From DATBRC01 sp036560485 (lineage in GTDB: Bacteria; Pseudomonadota; Gammaproteobacteria; Burkholderiales; Burkholderiaceae_D): 64,000 nt of DNA. Made by a program: the position numbers and the translations under genes. The stretch spans positions 30,603 to 94,602 of the forward strand of contig DATBRC010000018.1 in NCBI GenBank assembly GCA_036560485.1, read 5' to 3'. Under the pieces are notes generated by a model. The model worked only from the letters and a program-made list of their open reading frames with translations, was not told the origin of the DNA and did no database searches. Shown one piece after another: positions 42,784 through 50,524 of this stretch. Positions within the stretch are counted from its first letter, which is position 1; each line of letters begins with the position of its first letter.

Positions 42784-43794
42784 ATGTCATCAACTAAAAC
42801 AGTTATCCTAACCGGCGACCGCACCACAGGTCCACTTCACCTCGGTCATTACGTCGGCTCGCTTCGTTCCCGCGTCGAGCTGCAATATAAGGCTAAGCAA
42901 TATCTGCTGCTGGCAGACACGCAGGCTATGACGGATAACGTGGGCCGGCATCACAAGGTTACGGACAACGTTATCGAGGTCGCACTTGACTATCTTGCCG
43001 TCGGTATCGACCCGGATTTGTCGACGATCTTTATCCAGTCGCAGGTACCAGAACTGGCAGAGCTGACACAATATCTGCTGAATTTGGTCACCGTCTCGCG
43101 CCTGGAACGCAATCCGACTATTAAGGACGAAATCCGGCTGCGTGGATTCGAACGCGATATACCGGCTGGCTTTCTGACGTATCCGGTGAGCCAGGCCGCG
43201 GACATTACTGCGTTCAAGGCAACACTCGTTCCGGTCGGAGATGACCAGCTTCCCATGATTGAACAGACGAACGAACTGGTCCGCAGGTTCAACAGCACGG
43301 TAGGCCGTCAGCTTCTGGTTGAATGCGAAGCAGTCTTGTCCTCGGTCACCCGATTGCCGGGAATTGATGGCCGAGCCAAAATGAGCAAGTCTCTGAATAA
43401 TGCGATATCCCTAGGTGCTAGTGCCGACGACATTAAAAAAGCGGTCAACCGTATGTATACCGATCCGAACCATTTGCGCGTGGAAGACCCCGGGCAAGTG
43501 GAGGGGAATGTGGTCTTTGCCTTTCTAGATGCGTTCGATTCGGACAGAGTGGCGCTCGAAGAACTGAAGGTGCAATACAGGCAAGGAGGACTTGCAGACA
43601 GCTTACTGAAACGTCGCCTGAACGAGCATTTGCAAGTTATTCTTGAGCCTATTCGGCAGCGGCGGCTGCAGTTCGCCGGAGATCGCGGCGAGGTCATGAA
43701 CGTCCTTCGTCGGGGCACCGATAAGGCAAGGCATGTCGCCAGCCAGACTGTGCTCGAGGTAAAGGCTGCGCTTGGCTTGAATTACTTCAGTTGA
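42784..43794 (+). CDS. trpS: Tryptophanyl-tRNA synthetase
   Basis: TrpRS charges tRNA-Trp. The 336-residue protein has the class I motifs HLGH (residues 19-22, HIGH) and KMSKS (199-203). GDRTTGPLHLGHYVGSL and the RFNSTVGRQ region are typical of the family. The start at 42784 has AAGGGG 6 bases upstream; an in-frame extension to 42604 is rejected because it would erase the leader. It lies alone in the accessory segment and may be a second copy, which this window cannot show. Expression is probably controlled by the attenuator before it. Confidence 0.95.
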   Translation: MSSTKTVILTGDRTTGPLHLGHYVGSLRSRVELQYKAKQYLLLADTQAMTDNVGRHHKVTDNVIEVALDYLAVGIDPDLSTIFIQSQVPELAELTQYLLNLVTVSRLERNPTIKDEIRLRGFERDIPAGFLTYPVSQAADITAFKATLVPVGDDQLPMIEQTNELVRRFNSTVGRQLLVECEAVLSSVTRLPGIDGRAKMSKSLNNAISLGASADDIKKAVNRMYTDPNHLRVEDPGQVEGNVVFAFLDAFDSDRVALEELKVQYRQGGLADSLLKRRLNEHLQVILEPIRQRRLQFAGDRGEVMNVLRRGTDKARHVASQTVLEVKAALGLNYFS

Positions 43795-43890
43795 CCACAG
43801 TACAAGAAGGAGGCGAAGGATAATATGTCCGGTTTAGAGAATCAAATTGAAAGTCCGCCGCCGTGAAGCGTCACTCGTATCATTTTCATC

Positions 43891-44292
43891 TCATTGCGAG
43901 TATCTGGTGAGCCGTTGTTCGAGCGTGCCAGTATGTAGCTCAAACAAGTTGTTGTCGAAGTCATAGAAATAAAGCGACAAGCCTACTCCCTCTACTCTTG
44001 GACGAGGTGCTTCGATCTCTACGCCAAGTTCTCGAAGACGGCCTTCAAAGCTCGGCAAATCCTCTTCAGACACATCAAACGCAACGTGACGGTATGACCG
44101 TTCAGTTGGTTCACCTTCCATGAAGGCCAACCACACTCCTCCCAGCAGAAAGAACTTTTCACGAGCCAGCGAGAAGTTCTTTGCCTTGCTATCGTAAACC
44201 TCTTTCGCACCTAGGCCAATTGAGAGAAGCTTCGCCGTGCGATCAAGATCACGAACGATGAATGTCAGATGGCTTACGCCTCGGATTGTCAT
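43891..44292 (-). CDS. fosX: FosX-type fosfomycin resistance epoxide hydrolase
   Basis: FosX opens the epoxide of fosfomycin with water. The protein has 133 residues, the usual length of FosX. Metal ligands by position are His8, the His of RHVAF, and the Glu of NLFELH. Glu45 in FSLAREKFF fits the general-base Glu44 of Listeria FosX, which separates it from the glutathione-using FosA. RVEGVGLSLYFYDFDNNLFELHTGTLEQRL is very close to FosX family text. It is a vicinal oxygen chelate fold protein. Its start lies 44 bp inside the upstream hydrolase gene. Confidence 0.88.
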   Translation of the reverse strand: MTIRGVSHLTFIVRDLDRTAKLLSIGLGAKEVYDSKAKNFSLAREKFFLLGGVWLAFMEGEPTERSYRHVAFDVSEEDLPSFEGRLRELGVEIEAPRPRVEGVGLSLYFYDFDNNLFELHTGTLEQRLTRYSQ

Positions 44293-45424
44293 GATGAGTA
44301 CTAATATAGTTGTTTGCTAAAGTTCGCAAAAGATTTTTTGTCAGCTTATATGGATGCGATCCCATCGTGGCATTACAAAAAACTACTAATGTAACTTCAC
44401 TGCCTTCAAAATCCGGCAGGTGTAATGCCCACGTGTTGAAGCCGGGACCATCGCCGCCATGTCCATAAAACCCGCCATATTGCCACTCAGGATCAATCAT
44501 GAGACCTAATCCATAGCATGACTTATTAAAGAATGGATGAGTTTCATTGCCGCAAGGTAGCCAACGAGTCATCTCTTTAAGTGATTCTGGATTGATCAGT
44601 CTGTGATTAAACAGCGCAGCATATAGTTGTGCAATCTCCTCGGTAGTAGAAACAATCAATCCAGTAAGGCACCACCCTGGATGATATATTTGCGTCACAT
44701 CTTCCATCACTTCCAAATCGTTCAGGTATGGACAGTAACCCGGTGTAAGCTTTCCTGCGTCAATGCCTGTCGCCACATATGTTTTCTTAAGCTCAATCTG
44801 TTCAACAATACCTTCGTTGATATTGTCGGCAAAGCTGCGTTTTGACACAGCCTCAATTAAACGGTGAAGAAGCATGTAGCCTGTATTGGAATAATGCCAT
44901 CCTTCACCGGGAGAAAAATCCAACTCCCCCGTACAGGTCATCTTAACTACCTCGTCGTGGGACCATGCATTAGAAGGCTGTGCAAGATTCGCAGGAAGAT
45001 ATCCTTGCAAATCAGTGTAGCTTGGTATGCCACTTGTGTGGTTTAGCAACTGTCGAATATTAATTGCAGGGTGATGTGAAAGCTCTGGCAGATAGCGCGA
45101 TATTGGATCGTTCAGCGACAAGGCATCCTGCTCGCATAGTTGCAGAATTCGGATCGCCGTAAAAGTCTTTGTGATGCTGTAGATGTAGCAATTAGCGTTC
45201 CGATCCATCACTTCTGCTGTATCGACATTGCTATGGCCGCTTGCGCCATTCCATATTCCTTGGTCGGAAACAATGATCGTCACATTTGTGCCGGGACACG
45301 GCGCAAAATGCTGCCAACGTTCAAGTTGGCTTTGTAATGCATTTTGGAGGGCTGCGTTCATCATGTAGGCTGCGTTCATCATGTAGCAATCATAATTGGT
45401 TTTAAATGCAGCTGGTATGGACAC
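44249..45424 (-). CDS. Serine hydrolase, class C beta-lactamase/DD-peptidase family
   Basis: The active-site motifs are present: SITK (Ser83-Lys86, SxxK), YSNTGY (YxN) and HGGDG (HxG). The protein has no signal peptide, so a cytoplasmic esterase or peptidase is more likely than a true beta-lactamase. The start at GTG 45424 has AGAGGG 4 bases upstream. A tandem 18-bp duplication near the start gives the protein a repeated YMMNAA. It is co-directional with and overlaps fosX. Substrate unknown. Confidence 0.82.
   Translation of the reverse strand: MSIPAAFKTNYDCYMMNAAYMMNAALQNALQSQLERWQHFAPCPGTNVTIIVSDQGIWNGASGHSNVDTAEVMDRNANCYIYSITKTFTAIRILQLCEQDALSLNDPISRYLPELSHHPAINIRQLLNHTSGIPSYTDLQGYLPANLAQPSNAWSHDEVVKMTCTGELDFSPGEGWHYSNTGYMLLHRLIEAVSKRSFADNINEGIVEQIELKKTYVATGIDAGKLTPGYCPYLNDLEVMEDVTQIYHPGWCLTGLIVSTTEEIAQLYAALFNHRLINPESLKEMTRWLPCGNETHPFFNKSCYGLGLMIDPEWQYGGFYGHGGDGPGFNTWALHLPDFEGSEVTLVVFCNATMGSHPYKLTKNLLRTLANNYISTHHDNPRRKPSDIHRS
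45350..45385 (-). repeat. Tandem duplication of 18 bp at the hydrolase N-terminus
   Basis: GGCTGCGTTCATCATGTA is present twice in direct tandem (45350-45367 and 45368-45385). On the coding strand each unit contains ATGATG, so it duplicates possible start codons without changing frame. Confidence 0.9.
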
Positions 45425-45511
45425 CGCCCTCTCTGGAAATACAGGGCTGCAAAGTATGGCGGCATCTATACACTGCCGAGTTATACCAGACGTGAATTTG
45501 ATGTTGAGAAT

Positions 45512-47224
45512 TTATATTTTCAAAAAGACGAATTCTCCATATGCATTCGTTTGTTTCAGTGATTTGATTTGTTCATCTTCAAGGATAAATTCAAACACCC
45601 AATCCGAAAACTGCGCGAAACGAAATTGCATCCCCTTATACGGAATTAATTTTTCCTTTGGCTGGCCTGGATATTCCAGCCAAAGGATGCCTCCGTCCAT
45701 GCTGATTTGGAATTTCAACGCCGTAGCGGTTTGATATGTCCCAACAAGTAGTTTCAGGAGATCAGCATTCTGACTTTCTGGACGTCGCGTAAATATAGCT
45801 TCGGCCTGATCGAGAGACATCACCGCCCGGTCAATATCCCCCATTGGATTCGTGGCGAAATTTACCGACCATTTGCCATGCTCTTCGTCGTTTGGCGTAT
45901 CGAAGCGGTCATAATGAAAGTGCTCCAAAGGGAGAACCGCTTCTCGGAAGTCGAATTGAAGTTGGTCTTCGCATAGTTTTATATATAGAACACCGTAGGC
46001 CGGATTTTCATACTCACCGACATAGTCGACAAGATCGTGGGACGGACTGGTATTGGGCACTTTGTTTGCCCCTGCTTTGCCGCGCGCTTCCTTGTCTTGT
46101 TGCTTGGCCTTGGTGATGATATCGAGCATTCGGTCACTCCAAGGCGTGTGATCGAGGTCTAGCAGCCGCTCATAAATGTGATAGCCAATGACATCCCGCA
46201 CGACTGCGCAATGATCGCCAATCACAAAGGTTACGACGCCAATCTTCTCGCGAGGCAGGTAAGAGACTTGTGAATGGAATCCGTTTGTGTCGCCACCATG
46301 GAAAGTCATCAGATGTCCGCGATAAGATGCGGTATGGCGTCCCATTCCATAGGTTGAATTGAATAGCTCCCAATAGCCACGCATTTCGGCAAACGTATTG
46401 GGAATGGAGATGGCCGGTTCTAAAGTTGCTTTCAATATGCGATCTGGCAGCACCTGATTATTCGCCATCCTTCCGTCATTCATGAGCGTCACAAGCCAGC
46501 GTGCCATGTCCTGCAGATTGGAAACCATACTGCCAGCCGGCCGCGCCCCTTTCTGATCGACGAAGTACGAGATTTTATGCAGTTCGTTGCTATTTCGCTT
46601 TTCTGAAAAAGGTACGCCGATATCGGATTTTTTTAATAAACCCGCAATGTCAAACGCGGTGTCTTTCATATCGAGTGGGTCAAGGATGCGTTCCTGCACG
46701 AACTGCGCCCACGATTTCCCGGTCAATAACTCGGTGATATGCCCGATCGCTTCGTACATCATATTGTTGTAAATAAATGTCTGACGTAACGGTGCGACCG
46801 GCTTCATGAATTGCAGACGTTCAAAAAGCTCTTTGGACGTAAAGTTGGACTTGTACCAGATCATGTCATGCCGGGTGATGCCGGTGCGATGGGCCAGCAT
46901 ATCCCGTAGCGTGACAGTGTCATTCAAAGTATTGTCATAGAACCGAATACTGGGCACGGCATCGCGTATCGGCTTATCGAAGGTCAGCTTACCTTCTTCC
47001 ACCAAAAGCCCTGCAGCGATCGCAGCAAACAGCTTGGTGTTGGATGCAATTGGAAAGAGCGTTGACGGTGTGAAGGGCAGTTTGTTCTCATAATCACGAT
47101 AGCCATAGCCCTTCGCAAAGATTAGATCGTTGTCTTTGACGATCGCGACGCCAACTCCGGGGGCATTCCAGTCCTTGAGGAGCTGTTCCATGTATCCATC
47201 GAAACCATCCAATTTGTTCAGCAT
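45512..47224 (-). CDS. Serine hydrolase, beta-lactamase family, with C-terminal extension
   Basis: The 570-residue protein contains SNTK (SxxK), YNNMMY (YxN) and HGGDTNG (HxG) of class C beta-lactamase-like hydrolases, in residues 1 to about 370. The C-terminal 180 residues resemble the DUF3471-type domain often attached to such enzymes. There is no signal peptide. The start has AAGGAA 5 bases upstream. It lies 87 bp from each neighbour on the same strand, probably one unit with the second hydrolase and fosX. The two hydrolases are distant paralogues. Substrate unknown. Confidence 0.82.
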   Translation of the reverse strand: MLNKLDGFDGYMEQLLKDWNAPGVGVAIVKDNDLIFAKGYGYRDYENKLPFTPSTLFPIASNTKLFAAIAAGLLVEEGKLTFDKPIRDAVPSIRFYDNTLNDTVTLRDMLAHRTGITRHDMIWYKSNFTSKELFERLQFMKPVAPLRQTFIYNNMMYEAIGHITELLTGKSWAQFVQERILDPLDMKDTAFDIAGLLKKSDIGVPFSEKRNSNELHKISYFVDQKGARPAGSMVSNLQDMARWLVTLMNDGRMANNQVLPDRILKATLEPAISIPNTFAEMRGYWELFNSTYGMGRHTASYRGHLMTFHGGDTNGFHSQVSYLPREKIGVVTFVIGDHCAVVRDVIGYHIYERLLDLDHTPWSDRMLDIITKAKQQDKEARGKAGANKVPNTSPSHDLVDYVGEYENPAYGVLYIKLCEDQLQFDFREAVLPLEHFHYDRFDTPNDEEHGKWSVNFATNPMGDIDRAVMSLDQAEAIFTRRPESQNADLLKLLVGTYQTATALKFQISMDGGILWLEYPGQPKEKLIPYKGMQFRFAQFSDWVFEFILEDEQIKSLKQTNAYGEFVFLKI

Positions 47225-47310
47225 AACGTTTCCTTGGTGTGACTTTTATTATGATGTATCTAAAAAGATGATGGCAACGAAGTTAGTTTGCATCAAACAA
47301 TTCCGAGTCG

Positions 47311-47763
47311 CTACTTTTGGGTGTACTCAAAACGTAAAGTCAGTACGTCACAACTATGGCCATTAAATTTTCCCTCGAATTCTTTCTCGATGACGAATCC
47401 CATGCGCTCGTAGAGCTGACGTGCTCCGAAATTATTCTTCGCAACATTCAAAGTGATATTGTTTTTAAGCTTATCGATCAATGCCTGCACAAGTGATGAT
47501 GCAATGCCTTTTCGTCTGTGAGATGGATGGACGAATAGCCAAGAAATGGAATCACCTTTGTTACCTGCAAATCCAGCCGCCACTCCATCTACTTCCGCCA
47601 CCACAATCTCTGATTCTTTGAATAGAGTAAGCATCTCAGGATGAGCAGCTAACGGAAGCACAGAATCAATTGGCACCAATCCCCGCAATTCGTCAGGCTT
47701 GGCGAGATCGTAAATTATCCTCACTGCTTCCCAATCGTCAGAACGGTAGGGGCGAATTATCAT
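47311..47763 (-). CDS. GNAT family N-acetyltransferase
   Basis: The 150-residue protein starts MIIRPYRSDDWEAVRIIYD, typical of GNAT enzymes. Motif A is WLFVHPSHRRKGIASSLVQAL (R-R-K-G-I-A). The C-terminal NFGARQLYERMGFVIEKEFEGKFNG is also typical. It precedes the serine-hydrolase genes on the same strand. Substrate unknown. Confidence 0.88.
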   Translation of the reverse strand: MIIRPYRSDDWEAVRIIYDLAKPDELRGLVPIDSVLPLAAHPEMLTLFKESEIVVAEVDGVAAGFAGNKGDSISWLFVHPSHRRKGIASSLVQALIDKLKNNITLNVAKNNFGARQLYERMGFVIEKEFEGKFNGHSCDVLTLRFEYTQK

Positions 47764-47845
47764 TTAGATTTTCTACTTTTATTTTCGTCGTTTATTGCTT
47801 TTTTATGAAAAATAGCTGTGGTGCGCGATAAACAAAGATGGCTTA

Positions 47846-47877
47846 TCAGCGCTGCTTCTTTTCAGCGCTGCTTCTTT
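47846..47877 (-). repeat. Tandem 16-bp duplication at the end of the DUF2164 gene
   Basis: TCAGCGCTGCTTCTTT occurs twice in a row (47846-47861 and 47862-47877). The stop codon of the gene lies at the junction, so the second copy is outside the frame. Confidence 0.85.
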
Positions 47878-48125
47878 TGCTTGGTCCAATAGCCAAACTC
47901 TTCTTCGTGAATTTCAATGTCGATTTCCATTACACGCTGCTGCAGTCTCTCTTGAACGTCCAACACTGCCTTGTTGTAAATGGAAGGTCCAATTTCTTCT
48001 ATAAAAAAATTGAATAGCGCGCCAGCCTGAATATTTCCGATCCCCTCATCCATATGTTCTTTGAAATACTTTTGTATGGACTCGATGGCTTCTTTACGGA
48101 TTTCTTTGTTGAGTTCGATTGTCAT
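47862..48125 (-). CDS. DUF2164 family protein
   Basis: The small acidic protein of 87 residues matches the DUF2164 pattern: AIESIQKYFKEHMDEGIGNIQAGALFNFFIEEIGPSIYN and a C-terminal helical tail. No biochemical role is known for the family. It is a lone gene in the accessory segment. Its 3' end lies within a 16-bp tandem duplication, which may have moved the stop codon. Confidence 0.75.
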   Translation of the reverse strand: MTIELNKEIRKEAIESIQKYFKEHMDEGIGNIQAGALFNFFIEEIGPSIYNKAVLDVQERLQQRVMEIDIEIHEEEFGYWTKQKKQR

Positions 48126-48401
48126 ATTCTTATTGTAATTTGAATAGATAAAAAGTGAGATATCACAAAATATTTTGTAAAGATAACTGCTGAAAGGGTT
48201 TTCTATCAGTGCTTTTCAATAGTCCGAACTAATGGGTAACAGACAGTCTTTAATTTAATCGTCCAATAATTATGGAATGCAACGTCCGCTTTTGACAAGA
48301 AAGTAGAATGTCTGCTTCTGGCCGAGAGCTTTGCATCATGCTGTCATATTGCCCGCCTGACTGCGGACGTTCGCGACCGGCTGGAATGTGCCGATAACAG
48401 C
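48126..48401. other. Non-coding segment in the accessory region
   Basis: This stretch of 276 bp has no gene. It contains GCAACGTCCGCTTTTGAC at 48280-48297 and the partial complement GCGGACGTTCGC (48364-48375), so a large, imperfect fold is possible. It may be a decayed intergenic repeat related to that at 41022-41252. Confidence 0.35.
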
Positions 48402-48713
48402 CTATTCATACTTCAAATGCGCAAAGAAATTCATCAGCTTGTCGATCTCACTTCGTTCTTGTTCTTGCTGATGACTTTGAATCAGCTTGCGGTAAGCGTC
48501 CGGATCTGTTTTCGCCAGTTCAGCATATTGAGTCAGCGACATGCTTTGCGGCGCTTTTGGGTCTCTGGTGGCGGTTAGTGACTCGATTGAATAAGACTGG
48601 GATTCTGAAGTAGTCTTCATCAATCCAAGTTGTCGCATGATGGTTTCACTGCGCCATCCAATGGCGCAAATTCCAAACAGCAGGAGTATCAGTAGCTTTT
48701 TCAAAATTTCCAT
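48402..48713 (-). CDS. Small membrane-anchored hypothetical protein
   Basis: The 103 residues begin with a hydrophobic segment (about 5-20) that could be a signal anchor, followed by a polar region with Ser/Thr and a C-terminal helix rich in Glu/Gln (SHQQEQERSEIDKLMNFF). I do not recognise a family. No operon partner is visible: the neighbour upstream is the palindromic element and the HD-GYP gene. Confidence 0.5.
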   Translation of the reverse strand: MEILKKLLILLLFGICAIGWRSETIMRQLGLMKTTSESQSYSIESLTATRDPKAPQSMSLTQYAELAKTDPDAYRKLIQSHQQEQERSEIDKLMNFFAHLKYE

Positions 48714-49016
48714 CCCGTTTTAGTGAGATCGTCCCTTTAGGATTGTGGGACGTAAATTCAGTAGCTAAAAGGGCCTAACAAAATGCGTCTGGCAAGGCGC
48801 GCCGACGCAGACAGTACGAGTGTACGGCAAGGAGAAGCAACGCCGCCAGACGCATTTTGTTAGGCCCTCTAAATAAATGCTGGAAATCTGAAAGTAACAC
48901 GAGTGGTATTGAAAATAAATCCCATAAATATGGGAGGGCCACCTTGATGTGGAAGCTTAATCGACAAAGTCAGGCCGGTTTAATCGGTGCGGCATGCTGC
49001 CTTCCGATTGAACGAT
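48714..49016. other. Intergenic region holding a complete palindromic element
   Basis: The 303-bp gap lies between a small membrane-protein gene and the HD-GYP gene. It contains the element at 48770-48868. A further fold, AATCGG (48982-48987) with CCGATT (49004-49009), could be a weak stop signal for the HD-GYP gene on the minus strand. No other gene was found. Confidence 0.55.
48770..48868 (+). mobile_element. MITE-like palindromic element, complete copy B
   Basis: The 99-bp element has perfect 24-bp terminal inverted repeats (48770-48793 and 48845-48868, AGGGCCTAACAAAATGCG...). It is flanked by CTAAA on both sides (48765-48769 and 48869-48873), which could be a 5-bp target duplication. The centre contains GTAC-GAGT-GTAC, so the whole can fold as one long hairpin. 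It encodes no protein. Copies C (inverted) and A and the fragment at 28505 share its sequence. It would need a transposase from elsewhere to move. Confidence 0.8.
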
Positions 49017-50333
49017 TCAGTGCCCTTCATCCAGCATCTGAATAAGCGCTTGAAATGCCTCTGCTTCGCCAGGGCCGAATGCTGCCGATTGGAGGGCAAT
49101 ATTGCGGGCGATATCACGAATCCGCCATTGGATTTCCCTGCTGGCTACGGAGACTTCGAACTGCAGCGCCTGGTTATCTTCATTGGTTAAATCGTCCAAC
49201 AGCGCACAGTCTTCATGCAGGTAAGAATCCAAACCCGTGCTGCTCAATGCCCGTTTGATCACTTGCGTCATTTGCATGGCGTTTTCTAATAACTTTTTTG
49301 CTGCAGGCGATTTTATGTTTGGAGAAGTCATCAATTCCGAGCCAAGGCGCAGAACCGTAGAAATATTGTCGGAAAGCTGGTGCACCTTGTCTTGCATTTC
49401 TTTTGAAGAAATACTTTCATCAATTTTTGGCTTGCCCTGCCGCGTAGCAACCAACGTGCTGCTGATTGCCGAAACCAATTCGTGTGCATGTTCTCCCGGC
49501 ATGATTTTGAGAGCAAGTTCTGCACGCTCAAGCGGACTATCCTGCCGCATGAAAACACCGGACATCATTTCTGCAACCGAAAGAATTTGTCCATGAATCG
49601 AGATATTCTTGCCGATTTTTTGACGCGGATACCCTGCGCCGTTAAAGCGCTCGTGATGCTCAGATACGGCTATTGCGACCTCGGGCGGAAAATTTTCCAA
49701 TTCACTGATCAGCATCTCGCCAATACGAGGATGCACGATGACATGTCGCCATTCATGTGGAAGCAAACGTTTTTTGCTGCTCAGATATTCCGGCTCGATA
49801 TACAGTTCACCAATATCATGCAGCAATCCAGCCAACGCCACGATCGCCTGGTCTTTATCATTTAAACCCATCTTTTTGGCAAGGCAGACGGATGACAAAC
49901 TGACGATCACGCTGTGCGTCAATGCTGCTGTACCACCGCGTTCGATGATGGTCAGCATCAGCCCCATTGCACTGCCGAATTTGGTCTGCTTCAGAATTTG
50001 AAATGGGGAGATACCACCCTGGCCTGCTGTTCTTAGAATTGCTCCGGTCGGACCATTCGTTTCCGCGACACGCTGCGCCTCCTCCACGACTGAGTTCATA
50101 TTAACCCCGCCCTCGACAGCGATGCTTGATTCGAGCGGTTTGCTTAGCTTGTGAAGAATGAGTTTCTCTTGCAACACACGCGAGATTCTTGCGCCTTTTG
50201 CGACCAGCTTCATGCCGCGAGCGTCAAAGATGTCTTCTGATGCTTCGACATCCATTTTCTCTGACAGATCCATTACCTTGTTCAGGTAATGCTCATTCAC
50301 TTGATTGATATTGAAGTCTTCAAACATCTGCAT
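49017..50333 (-). CDS. HD-GYP domain protein (cyclic di-GMP phosphodiesterase-like)
   Basis: HD-GYP enzymes hydrolyse c-di-GMP. The 438-residue protein has an N-terminal region of about 120 residues and then the domain with His140, His172-Asp173 (LLHDIGELYI), HP (201), HHERFNGAGYP (226-236) and AEMM. The GYP signature is intact, but the motif HDIGK reads HDIGE. It lies next to the flagellar hook genes and is the natural counterpart to YcgR. Whether it is fully active is not certain from the sequence. Confidence 0.82.
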   Translation of the reverse strand: MQMFEDFNINQVNEHYLNKVMDLSEKMDVEASEDIFDARGMKLVAKGARISRVLQEKLILHKLSKPLESSIAVEGGVNMNSVVEEAQRVAETNGPTGAILRTAGQGGISPFQILKQTKFGSAMGLMLTIIERGGTAALTHSVIVSLSSVCLAKKMGLNDKDQAIVALAGLLHDIGELYIEPEYLSSKKRLLPHEWRHVIVHPRIGEMLISELENFPPEVAIAVSEHHERFNGAGYPRQKIGKNISIHGQILSVAEMMSGVFMRQDSPLERAELALKIMPGEHAHELVSAISSTLVATRQGKPKIDESISSKEMQDKVHQLSDNISTVLRLGSELMTSPNIKSPAAKKLLENAMQMTQVIKRALSSTGLDSYLHEDCALLDDLTNEDNQALQFEVSVASREIQWRIRDIARNIALQSAAFGPGEAEAFQALIQMLDEGH

Positions 50334-50524
50334 TTTTAGATTTTTTATTGGTCAGTGCAAACAACGTCCGATGACGTTGAAACCTCATACTACTCTGTAA
50401 AAATATGACTACATGACAGTATCATATTACAAGGGAATGATTCGGTTTGAAAAGCAATGTTGCATAAAAAATGGGCAACACTCGCATGTCACCCAGTTGT
50501 AACATAAAAAATGTAGACAAACCG

